In this document: positions 7,064-12,462 of the stretch, in pieces
Numbering within the stretch: position 1 is the stretch's first letter
Layout: every line of letters starts with the position of its first letter
Assembly: GCA_030150505.1 (NCBI GenBank)
Contig: JASLFS010000066.1
Span: 1-12,462, forward strand
From: Vitreoscilla sp.
Lineage (GTDB): Bacteria > Pseudomonadota > Gammaproteobacteria > Burkholderiales > Neisseriaceae
Direction: 5' to 3'
Length of the DNA: 12,462 nucleotides
Translations under genes and position numbers: made by a program
The notes under the pieces: model-generated
What the model saw: the letters and a program-made list of their open reading frames with translations, nothing else
The model's database searches: none
Told to the model about the DNA's origin: nothing

Positions 7064-7738
7064 TTATGGATCACCTGGAACACCGTAACTTGGTGAGGAG
7101 GATGGATTCAGGGCACGCAACACATAATCCTCAACTTGTGGTTGATAAATTTTCCATATGTTATAGAGCTCTCCGATTGGATCAGATTCAGACCAATCGA
7201 CACGTAAATCTACAATAGGCCACTGTACTTTGTCCACGACTAGTAAACCAGCTGAATGAACACTGCCAGCCTCTCCACCTGCGGTAAGACCTGCCTGCAT
7301 AGCAAGTAATAATCGTTCGGCTAAACATCCCTGACTTTGCTCAAATGCTTGACACATGGTTTGTGGAACATCTGGATTTGCAAGTAAATTACCTGCGCAG
7401 GCAACCTCCTGACCTGTATAGGCGTGATAAATACCCAATGTTTTTTCCCCGCTATACGCAGCAACCTGACCTTGCATATTAAGTACAAGTAATTGACGAT
7501 ATTCAATAAAATCTGTATTGGCTACCAGTTCCTGAATCGCATCATTCGGGGAAACATCATATTTGATTAAATCAAGCAGAATATTCGCCAAATGCGGATC
7601 AGTAATATTTTGACTGGCTGCCACGCCTACACCAGCTTTGGCACGAATACAGCGTGAGGCAACTGCAGGTGAGGAAGAACTCACAGCAGCACCCAATTGT
7701 CCTGTGGTTTTACAACGTGCCACAATGGAAAATGTCAT
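7064..7738 (-). CDS. DUF1028 family protein, putative Ntn-type amidohydrolase
   Basis: A 224-residue soluble protein without signal or membrane segment. It has the DUF1028 hallmarks: an N-terminal TFSIVAR strand, a GQLGAAVSSSSPAV segment (13-26), GVGVAASQNITDP (36-48), AYSGEKTLGIYH (94-105), CAGNLLANPDVPQTM (114-128) and GGEAGSVHSAGLLVVD (154-169). A structure of a family member is, as I recall, of the Ntn-hydrolase fold. Thr2 follows the initiator Met, and methionine removal is expected before Thr, so a free N-terminal Thr could be the nucleophile; this is an inference. The start is well supported by AGGAG six bases upstream. It lies 16 bases after ridA and 29 before lysR, as part of the same transcript. 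It may hydrolyse an amide in the imported compound, but no reaction is established. Confidence 0.88.
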   Translation of the reverse strand: MTFSIVARCKTTGQLGAAVSSSSPAVASRCIRAKAGVGVAASQNITDPHLANILLDLIKYDVSPNDAIQELVANTDFIEYRQLLVLNMQGQVAAYSGEKTLGIYHAYTGQEVACAGNLLANPDVPQTMCQAFEQSQGCLAERLLLAMQAGLTAGGEAGSVHSAGLLVVDKVQWPIVDLRVDWSESDPIGELYNIWKIYQPQVEDYVLRALNPSSSPSYGVPGDP

Positions 7739-7754
7739 ACACTTCTCCTGATGA

Positions 7755-8168
7755 TTAGTCTGGAATCACAGCAGTTGCATCAATTTCAACCAACCATTCC
7801 GGACGTGCCAGTGCAGAAACCACGATCCCAGTAGAAACAGGGAAAACCCCTTTAAGCCATTTTCCAACGACACGATAAACGTCTTCACGGTAGCGTGGAT
7901 CAATAATATAAATGGTAATTTTGCAAATATCCTGTAATTCACCACCCGCTTCTTTAAGGAGCATATCAATATTATACATCGCTTGTTCTGCCTGACCTTT
8001 GGCATCACCAATACAGACATTTTCGGAAGTATCAATATTTTGCCCAATTTGTCCACGTAGAAAAACTGTAGAGCCACGCGCCACAACCGCCTGACACAAG
8101 TCATTATCAAGATTTTGTTCTGGGTAAGTTTCTTTGGTATTAAAGGTACGAATACGAGTATGTTTCAT
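7755..8168 (-). CDS. Rid family (YjgF/YER057c/UK114) protein
   Basis: A 137-residue small protein of the Rid family, whose archetype RidA hydrolyses reactive enamines and imines from PLP enzymes to 2-keto acids and ammonia. Other subgroups act in catabolic pathways. Visible features: FLRGQIGQN (36-44), the helix AEQAMYNIDMLLKEAG (60-75), the strand KITIYIIDPRYRED (83-96), and STGIVVSALARPEWLVEIDA (112-131). Arg122 aligns with RidA Arg105, which contacts the substrate carboxylate, so imine hydrolysis is plausible. The extended N-terminus and EIDA instead of EIEA suggest a subgroup other than the housekeeping RidA. The ATG has AGGA eight bases upstream. It is the first gene of the minus-strand group and shares the control region with the divergent monooxygenase gene. 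Confidence 0.92.
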   Translation of the reverse strand: MKHTRIRTFNTKETYPEQNLDNDLCQAVVARGSTVFLRGQIGQNIDTSENVCIGDAKGQAEQAMYNIDMLLKEAGGELQDICKITIYIIDPRYREDVYRVVGKWLKGVFPVSTGIVVSALARPEWLVEIDATAVIPD

Positions 8169-8198
8169 GTTGCGATCCTGTGTTTTATTACACTTTCT

Positions 8199-8226
8199 AG
8201 TATGCTGATCCCATTTCTCAACTCAA
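8199..8226 (-). promoter_or_regulatory. Candidate promoter of the ridA-DUF1028-lysR-M20 operon
   Basis: On the minus strand TTGAGT (8221-8226) and CATACT (8199-8204) are spaced 16 bases apart. The start would be near 8192, giving a leader of about 24 bases containing the AGGA (8176-8179). The match is moderate. The same TTGAGT hexamer is the proposed -35 of the binding-protein gene. Confidence 0.4.
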
Positions 8227-8414
8227 TTTCTATTTTCCTTGCTTCTAATTCAGATAATCCGTACTAAAAACTCAATTTAATAAAAGATGCTCACGTTCCG
8301 AGCGATTCGTTTTTTTTGATTCAGTCCTTTTGGATATGTGATTTTCATTTTTTTAAACAACTTTCTAAGATCAAAACAACATATTTATGGGCTGCTCTGT
8401 TAAAGAGAATATAT

Positions 8415-8442
8415 TTTGCAATGCAAGCCTGAAGCTTATAGA
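8415..8442 (+). promoter_or_regulatory. Candidate promoter of the monooxygenase-porin pair
   Basis: TTTGCA (8415-8420) and TATAGA (8437-8442) are spaced 16 bases apart on the plus strand, giving a start near 8449 and a short leader. The -35 overlaps a small perfect palindrome TTGCA-A-TGCAA (8416-8426). The rest of the 298-base divergent region (8169-8466) is AT-rich with no other convincing element. It is a weak call resting only on hexamer matches. Confidence 0.3.
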
Positions 8443-8466
8443 TCAATCAAAAATTTAGGATTAATC

Positions 8467-9711
8467 ATGAATTTACCAGAACAAATAGATACGGTAGTGA
8501 TCGGTGGTGGTCAGGCAGGCGTAGCCATGAGTGAACATCTTGGCACATTGGATATTGCACATGTGGTCCTAGAAAAAGCCAGAATTGCGGAAGCATGGCG
8601 CAGCAGACGCTGGGATTCACTGGTCGCAAATGGACCATGCTGGCATGATCGTTTTCCGGGCATGGAGTTTTCTTCAGCACCAGAAAGCTTTGTACATCAT
8701 GATCAGGTTGCTGATTATTTTGAAGCTTATGCAAAAAAAATTAATGCGCCGATTTATACTGGAGTAGAAGTGCTGAAAGTCAGCAAGAAAGAACAATCTT
8801 CGACTTATCAGATCGAAACTTCTCATGGAAAAATTGAGGCACAGCGCGTCGTCATTGCCACCGGACCTTTTCAAAAAGCAGTGATTCCGGCAATCGCACC
8901 AAAAGATGAAAAATTGTACCAGATTCATTCAGATCAATATAAAAATCCTGAGCAGCTACCAGAAGGCAATGTATTGGTGATTGGTGCAGGATCTTCGGGG
9001 GTGCAGATTGCTGACGAATTAAATCGTGCTGGCAAACAAGTATTTTTATCTGTTGGCAAACATGAACGTCCACCCCGTCGTTATCGCGGTCGGGATAATG
9101 TTTGGTGGTTAGGTGTACTTGGTGGCTGGGAAGCAGAAAAACCGGATAATGGTCCTCTCAAAGGCTTTGCTGTCAGCGGTGCACAGGGCGGCCACACTGT
9201 AGATTTTAAAAAGCTTGCACAACAAGGCATTACCTTACTTGGCATGACCAAAGCATTTGATAATGGGAAAGTCAGTTTTCTAGCAGACTTGGCAGATAAT
9301 ATTCATCAGGGAGAGGAAAATTATTTAAAACTTCTAGATGAGGCAGATGCATTTATTACCAATAGTGGCCTGGATTTGCCTGAAGATCCCGAAGCACGAA
9401 TCTTACTTGATGACCCTGAATGTGTAAAAAATCTTATTCTGGAACTTGATCTGGCACAGCAAAATATCACCAGTATTATTTGGGCATCAGGCTTTGGTTA
9501 TGATTATGACTGGCTTGAACTAGATATCTTTGACGACAATAAAAAACCAAAACATAAGCAAGGTATTACCAATCAAGCAGGCATTTACTTTCTAGGTTTA
9601 CCTTATCTGACTGGTCGGGGTTCCAGTTTTATCTGGGGGGTCTGGCATGATGCAAAGCGCATTGCCGATCACATCAATATCCAACGCAAATATATGGGCT
9701 ATACGCCTTAA
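8467..9711 (+). CDS. FAD/NAD(P)-dependent monooxygenase, CzcO/FMO-like flavoprotein
   Basis: A 414-residue soluble flavoprotein of the COG2072 group, related to flavin-containing and Baeyer-Villiger monooxygenases, using FAD, NADPH and oxygen. Domains in order: FAD-binding Rossmann motif GGGQAG (13-18), substrate segment WHDRFPGMEF (59-68), ATGPF (131-135), an FMO-like fingerprint YQIHSDQYKNP (151-161), the NAD(P) motif GAGSSG (173-178), IIWASGFGYDYDWL (337-350) and the C-terminal FAD-contacting GIYFLGLPYLTGRGSSFIWG (372-391). The fingerprint lacks the leading FxG, so it is an atypical member. The ATG at 8467 is chosen over an upstream TTG (8416) because AGGA lies six bases before it and the protein then starts just ahead of the Rossmann strand. 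The porin gene follows after 44 bases, probably in one transcript. It may oxidise an amine or carbonyl group of the compound handled by the divergent operon (inference). Confidence 0.9.
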   Translation: MNLPEQIDTVVIGGGQAGVAMSEHLGTLDIAHVVLEKARIAEAWRSRRWDSLVANGPCWHDRFPGMEFSSAPESFVHHDQVADYFEAYAKKINAPIYTGVEVLKVSKKEQSSTYQIETSHGKIEAQRVVIATGPFQKAVIPAIAPKDEKLYQIHSDQYKNPEQLPEGNVLVIGAGSSGVQIADELNRAGKQVFLSVGKHERPPRRYRGRDNVWWLGVLGGWEAEKPDNGPLKGFAVSGAQGGHTVDFKKLAQQGITLLGMTKAFDNGKVSFLADLADNIHQGEENYLKLLDEADAFITNSGLDLPEDPEARILLDDPECVKNLILELDLAQQNITSIIWASGFGYDYDWLELDIFDDNKKPKHKQGITNQAGIYFLGLPYLTGRGSSFIWGVWHDAKRIADHINIQRKYMGYTP

Positions 9712-9755
9712 TAATCGAGAATTAATCATAAAATATTTTTAGAGGAAATTTTAAT

Positions 9756-10904
9756 ATGCAATATCGTGTAGTAAAAACATTAGCGATCACAATGTTCACT
9801 TTGGGTGGATTCAATACAGCACAAGCCGATGCATTAACTATTGGAGATGAAACAACAGCCAAAGGTGCATTAACCTTATCAGGTTTTTTACGTGCAAAAT
9901 ATCAGGATAAAAGCTGGTCTGAAAATGATCACAAACTAACCTTTGATACCGCAAAAATTAATCTTGATTATCAATCGCCTAAATTATTTGGGCATGTTGA
10001 ATATCGTTGCTATCAATTTGATAAATTGTGTGATTTCTCCTCATTAGTCGATGGCTATCTTGGATATAAAATTAACCAAAATGATAATATTACTCTAGGT
10101 TTGCAAACTGTGCCATTTGGCCCTGGACGCTTTTGGGAAAGCAACTGGTATGGTGGCATCGTAACGCAATTTGGTCTTGAAGATGTACACAACTTTGGGG
10201 TGAAATATCATTTCCAACCATTTAAAGCGACCGATGTTGATCTATCTTATTTTGCCAAAGATGGAGGTAAATATGGATCAAGTTCCGATGCCAGTCGTTA
10301 CACAGCCAATTATGTTGAATCTTTAGATGAAAAAAATATGTGGATTGCACGTATTTCCAGAGACTTAAAACTATCTGAAGATGATAAATTAACCGCAAAA
10401 TTGGGAGGCGCTTATTGGTATTCTGATATCGATAATGATGTTACGCAGTCAACTGGTAACCGCAAAGCATGGACCTTATTTTCTACCATTTCTTATGAAA
10501 ATCTGGCATTCACTTTAACTGGTGGTAAAAACAAAGTGGATAATAAAGATCCTATTAATGCAAATATATCAACCGTAGGTTCATTTAAAGACAATTACGA
10601 TATTGCTAATAATGGGACTTTTTATACTGCCGATATCAGTTATGCTTTTAAAAATGTAGGAAAGATTGGTACGATTACACCTTATGCCATGTACAGTACC
10701 TACAAAAAAGATGCAGAAGGATTTAAAGATTCAAGTCGTAGTATTTTGGGTGTTTCTGTAGACCATGAACAATTCACATTTGTGGCAGAATATATCATCG
10801 GCAAAAATGACTTTAACATTGGTGGCACAACAGAATCTTATGCTATTGGTGATGATAGTGGCACAAATAAATTGCTTAACTTACAAGCAATTTATAATTT
10901 TTAA
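9756..10904 (+). CDS. Outer-membrane porin (16-18-strand beta-barrel type)
   Basis: A 382-residue secreted protein. Residues 1-24 form a signal peptide (basic start, hydrophobic core, TAQA before the cleavage site). The mature part alternates short polar and aromatic stretches typical of beta strands, for example GALTLSGFLRAKYQDK near the start, YLGYKINQNDNITLGLQTV in the middle and LLNLQAIYNF at the end. The terminal Phe is the usual BAM recognition signature. PFGPGRFWESNWYGG resembles a constriction loop of phosphate- or sugar-selective porins. Two cysteines (CYQFDKLC) in an early strand or loop could form a periplasmic disulfide. AGAGGA nine bases before the ATG sets the start. Co-transcription with the monooxygenase suggests that it lets the substrate of this region cross the outer membrane. 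The specificity is not readable. Confidence 0.88.
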   Translation: MQYRVVKTLAITMFTLGGFNTAQADALTIGDETTAKGALTLSGFLRAKYQDKSWSENDHKLTFDTAKINLDYQSPKLFGHVEYRCYQFDKLCDFSSLVDGYLGYKINQNDNITLGLQTVPFGPGRFWESNWYGGIVTQFGLEDVHNFGVKYHFQPFKATDVDLSYFAKDGGKYGSSSDASRYTANYVESLDEKNMWIARISRDLKLSEDDKLTAKLGGAYWYSDIDNDVTQSTGNRKAWTLFSTISYENLAFTLTGGKNKVDNKDPINANISTVGSFKDNYDIANNGTFYTADISYAFKNVGKIGTITPYAMYSTYKKDAEGFKDSSRSILGVSVDHEQFTFVAEYIIGKNDFNIGGTTESYAIGDDSGTNKLLNLQAIYNF

Positions 10905-10992
10905 TGGCACGCACACTAATATATAACTCATTGAAATAACGCTATTTTAAAGAAATTACAATATTCTACTGAGTCATACAAATCCTTAAATC

Positions 10993-11030
10993 AACAATTC
11001 ATTTGATAAAATTTACAAATGAATTGTTTT
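10993..11030 (+). terminator. Terminator after the porin gene
   Basis: AACAATTCATTTG and CAAATGAATTGTT form a perfect 13-base stem with a ten-base AT loop, ending in TTTT. It lies 88 bases after the porin stop. The stem is AT-rich, so efficiency may be moderate; it may also act as a boundary element ahead of the dehydrogenase. Confidence 0.65.
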
Positions 11031-11115
11031 GATCTTACTGTTATTTATGCCGAAAATTAGAATCCTGGTATACCGTGCTGAGATTTCACCTTCACCATGA
11101 AAAATGAGAAAAATT

Positions 11116-12069
11116 ATGGCGATTTTAAGAGTTACCTGTGTCGAAAAAAATATATTAATGGATAAAAAATTCCATTTTGACTTTCCATGTATATACAAGG
11201 AATATCATCAACTATCTCAACAGGAATTTTATCAAAAAGTATATGATCAGGATGTACTGGTTGTAAATGATCTAGTTGTGGATGAAATAGTCCTAGACCA
11301 TAATCCCACACTCAAACTGGTCGCCTTATGTTCTACAGGATTTGATCATATCAACATTCCATTATTACGCCAACATGGTGTAAAAGTGGCAAATATCCGA
11401 GGTTATGCTGGAGATGCTGTAGCTGAACATGCATTCATGTTGATGATTAATTTGTTTAAAAATATGAATTCACAACTTAACTCAGTTCTAACGGGAAAAT
11501 GGAGTCATAGCCCAACCTCCTACTGCTTATCTGCTTCCATAAGAGAGCTTAACAACAAAAATTTAGTGATCTTGGGAAAAGGGGAAATCGGTTTATCTTT
11601 AGCTAAAAAAGCAAAAGCTTTTGGCATGCATGTATATTTTAGCGAACGAAAAAATGCCCTTACTTGTCGCCAAGGATATATTCCGTTCAATCAAGCCATC
11701 AAAATTGCTGATGTATTGTCGTTACATTGTGAATTAAATAATCATACTAAAGGCATGATTGATCTAGAGGTTATCCAACAAATGAAATCATCCAGCATAT
11801 TAATCAATGCAGGGCGTGGAGGGTTAATTGATGAATATAGTTTGGTGCACGCGCTTAAAAATAATTATATTGCAGGTTTTGGCGCTGATGTATTATCAGC
11901 AGAACCACCTCCAACAGATCATATCCTGCTTAATTTTCAGCATCCCAATGTCATGATTACACCGCATATTGGTTGGGCAACAGATGAAGCTCAAGGCAGA
12001 TTATTTGATATTTTACAAAAAAATATTAATTCAAATATTCATGGTATTGCTAAAAATTTAATCAACTAA
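11116..12069 (+). CDS. D-2-hydroxyacid dehydrogenase, glycerate/hydroxypyruvate reductase type
   Basis: A 317-residue cytoplasmic NAD(P)-dependent enzyme interconverting 2-keto and D-2-hydroxy acids such as hydroxypyruvate/D-glycerate or glyoxylate/glycolate. Visible: substrate segment CSTGFDHINI (72-81) with NIRGYAGDAVAEHAF (93-107), the nucleotide motif GKGEIG (154-159), and the catalytic triad Arg234 (NAGRGG), Glu263 (SAEPPP) and His284 (TPHIGW). After the second Rossmann strand the sequence reads SERK (176-179), with Glu in the ribose-binding position and Arg beside it, so cofactor choice is ambiguous. The start at 11116 is preferred because GAGA lies six bases upstream; an ATG at 11104 adds four residues. 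A weak promoter (TTATGC 11045, TATACC 11069, spacing 18) suggests separate transcription after the porin terminator. It could reduce keto acids released by the cluster, but the link is by proximity only. Confidence 0.9.
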   Translation: MAILRVTCVEKNILMDKKFHFDFPCIYKEYHQLSQQEFYQKVYDQDVLVVNDLVVDEIVLDHNPTLKLVALCSTGFDHINIPLLRQHGVKVANIRGYAGDAVAEHAFMLMINLFKNMNSQLNSVLTGKWSHSPTSYCLSASIRELNNKNLVILGKGEIGLSLAKKAKAFGMHVYFSERKNALTCRQGYIPFNQAIKIADVLSLHCELNNHTKGMIDLEVIQQMKSSSILINAGRGGLIDEYSLVHALKNNYIAGFGADVLSAEPPPTDHILLNFQHPNVMITPHIGWATDEAQGRLFDILQKNINSNIHGIAKNLIN

Positions 12070-12134
12070 ATGACTTGAGAAGGATCATTATCAAAAGAAT
12101 AACTATTATTTGAATTTAAATTATAAAAATATAG

Positions 12135-12165
12135 AAAGCCCCAAGTAATTCACTTGAGGCTTTTA
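12135..12165 (+). terminator. Terminator after the hydroxyacid dehydrogenase gene
   Basis: AAAGCC-C-CAAGT pairs with ACTTG-A-GGCTTT (one mismatch, loop AATTC) and is followed by TTTTAAA. It lies 65 bases after the dehydrogenase stop and can also end transcription arriving from the right on the minus strand, because A tracts flank the stem. Confidence 0.65.
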
Positions 12166-12203
12166 AAAATTTGGAGTAAAAAAGATTTAAAAATTAATGT
12201 TTA

Positions 12204-12236
12204 CCTAAGTTATCTAAATTTAGGAGATAACTTGGG
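12204..12236. repeat. Imperfect 12-base inverted repeat over the end of the IS remnant
   Basis: CCTAAGTTATCT and AGATAACTTGGG (one mismatch) are separated by nine bases. The right arm covers the last codons (QVIS) of the transposase remnant on the minus strand. It may be a weak terminator or simply part of the old element. Confidence 0.4.
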
Positions 12237-12321
12237 TATGAGGTAAGCCTATTTCTGTAAATTTATTTAAGACTGCCACATATGCTTGAATCTTGTTGAC
12301 TTGACTGAATGAGCCTGTAAA
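12220..12321 (-). pseudogene. IS5-family transposase remnant, C-terminal tail
   Basis: The minus strand reads SQVNKIQAYVAVLNKFTEIG then LPHTQVIS and stops at 12220-12222. This is the C-terminal tail of an IS5-family transposase. Only about 30 codons exist, because at 12322 the sequence changes into the terminal repeat of another IS5-type element. Residues ahead of SQVN (TGSF) run straight into that end. No inverted repeat belonging to this older copy can be recognised to its left, where the terminator hairpin now stands, so this element is truncated on both sides. Aligned with the tail of the newer copy it is about three quarters identical at base level, so the two are different members of the family rather than recent duplicates. 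Confidence 0.75.
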
Positions 12322-12462
12322 GGCTTTGTTGCACAAAGATTTATAATTTGAAGCATTCCCCAACTCACTCAAATTTAAGTTACAACTCGGGTATGAGGTC
12401 GACCTAATTCTGTAAATTTATTCAGTACGGCTATACGGGCATGTATTTCATTTACTTGACTT
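12322..12462 (-). mobile_element. Left end of an IS5-family element with transposase C-terminal tail (partial)
   Basis: GGCTTTGTTGCACAAA (12322-12337) is the characteristic terminal repeat of IS903-like IS5 elements. After 37 bases comes the transposase stop (12375-12377). The minus-strand frame from the window edge reads SQVNEIHARIAVLNKFTELG then RPHTRVVT, a classic IS5 transposase C-terminus. The element continues beyond the right edge; the transposase is oriented toward the left, as is the fragment at the left edge of the window. No stop or frameshift is seen in the visible part, so it may be intact. The target duplication cannot be tested, because the other end lies outside the window. 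Confidence 0.85.
12375..12462 (-). CDS. IS5-family transposase, C-terminal end (partial, runs off window)
   Basis: The last 28 codons plus the stop of the transposase in the element starting at 12322. The visible residues are SQVNEIHARIAVLNKFTELG and RPHTRVVT. The DDE catalytic residues lie outside the window, so activity cannot be judged. Confidence 0.8.
   Translation of the reverse strand, partial: SQVNEIHARIAVLNKFTELGRPHTRVVT

Noticed and set aside
8290..8328. GCTC-N7-GAGC hairpin followed by a T run, considered as a terminator in the divergent control region.
   Set aside because: The stem is only four bases and the T run starts seven bases later. It stands upstream of both genes, where no transcript would need to end.
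8416..8466. A 17-codon upstream extension of the monooxygenase from a TTG.
   Set aside because: No ribosome binding site precedes the TTG, while ATG 8467 has AGGA six bases upstream and gives the normal short lead into the Rossmann strand. The extension also overlaps the proposed promoter.
8465..9073. Several minus-strand open frames opposite the monooxygenase gene.
   Set aside because: They lie opposite a strong, fully motif-bearing coding sequence and have unnatural composition.
1..12462. An intact composite transposon delimited by the two IS5 pieces.
   Set aside because: The left piece lacks its inner end and the two elements cannot be shown to be the same IS, so only past recombination is supported, not a functional unit.
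1..12462. tRNA, rRNA, CRISPR array and riboswitch candidates.
   Set aside because: No tRNA-like cloverleaf, no regularly spaced repeats and no recognised riboswitch core were seen in the intergenic regions.

Overview
The window looks like accessory chromosomal DNA of a gamma-proteobacterium, most probably Acinetobacter. This is inferred from the A+T-rich coding style, the IS5-family transposase ends, the tyrB-type aminotransferase tail and the gene types. It has not been confirmed by any search.

Left flank (1-1229): a wreckage zone. It holds an IS5-family transposase fragment without its first codons. This is fused at about 388-392 to the last 79 codons of an aromatic aminotransferase (tyrB type), which is followed by a strong terminator. 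Then come about 250 bases with little recognisable content and a decayed HTH transposase remnant with in-frame stops.

Centre (1230-8168): a coherent set of small-molecule uptake and catabolism genes. On the minus strand, reading right to left, these are a Rid-family protein, a DUF1028 protein, a LysR-type regulator, an M20 (ArgE-type) amidohydrolase, a permease-ATPase fusion of a polar amino acid ABC transporter and, further on, its likely lipoprotein binding protein. A class II aldolase lies on the plus strand between the last two and is divergent from the binding protein. ridA, DUF1028, lysR and the M20 gene are closely packed and probably one transcript. The transporter and the binding protein appear to have their own promoters, and both promoters contain a TTACTTA(A/T)TA element.

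Right part (8467-12069): divergent from ridA is a flavoprotein monooxygenase, 44 bases ahead of an outer-membrane porin and probably co-transcribed with it. After a terminator comes a D-2-hydroxyacid dehydrogenase of the glycerate/hydroxypyruvate reductase type.

Right flank (12070-12462): a terminator, the C-terminal tail of an old IS5-family transposase and, interrupting it, the left end of a second IS5-family element whose transposase tail runs off the window.

Working model (inference): the porin and ABC transporter import an N-substituted amino acid or similar compound. The M20 and DUF1028 enzymes remove an amide-linked group. The flavoprotein and Rid protein handle amine or imine chemistry. 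The aldolase and hydroxyacid dehydrogenase deal with the carbon skeleton, and the LysR protein senses the substrate or a product. No substrate can be read from sequence alone.
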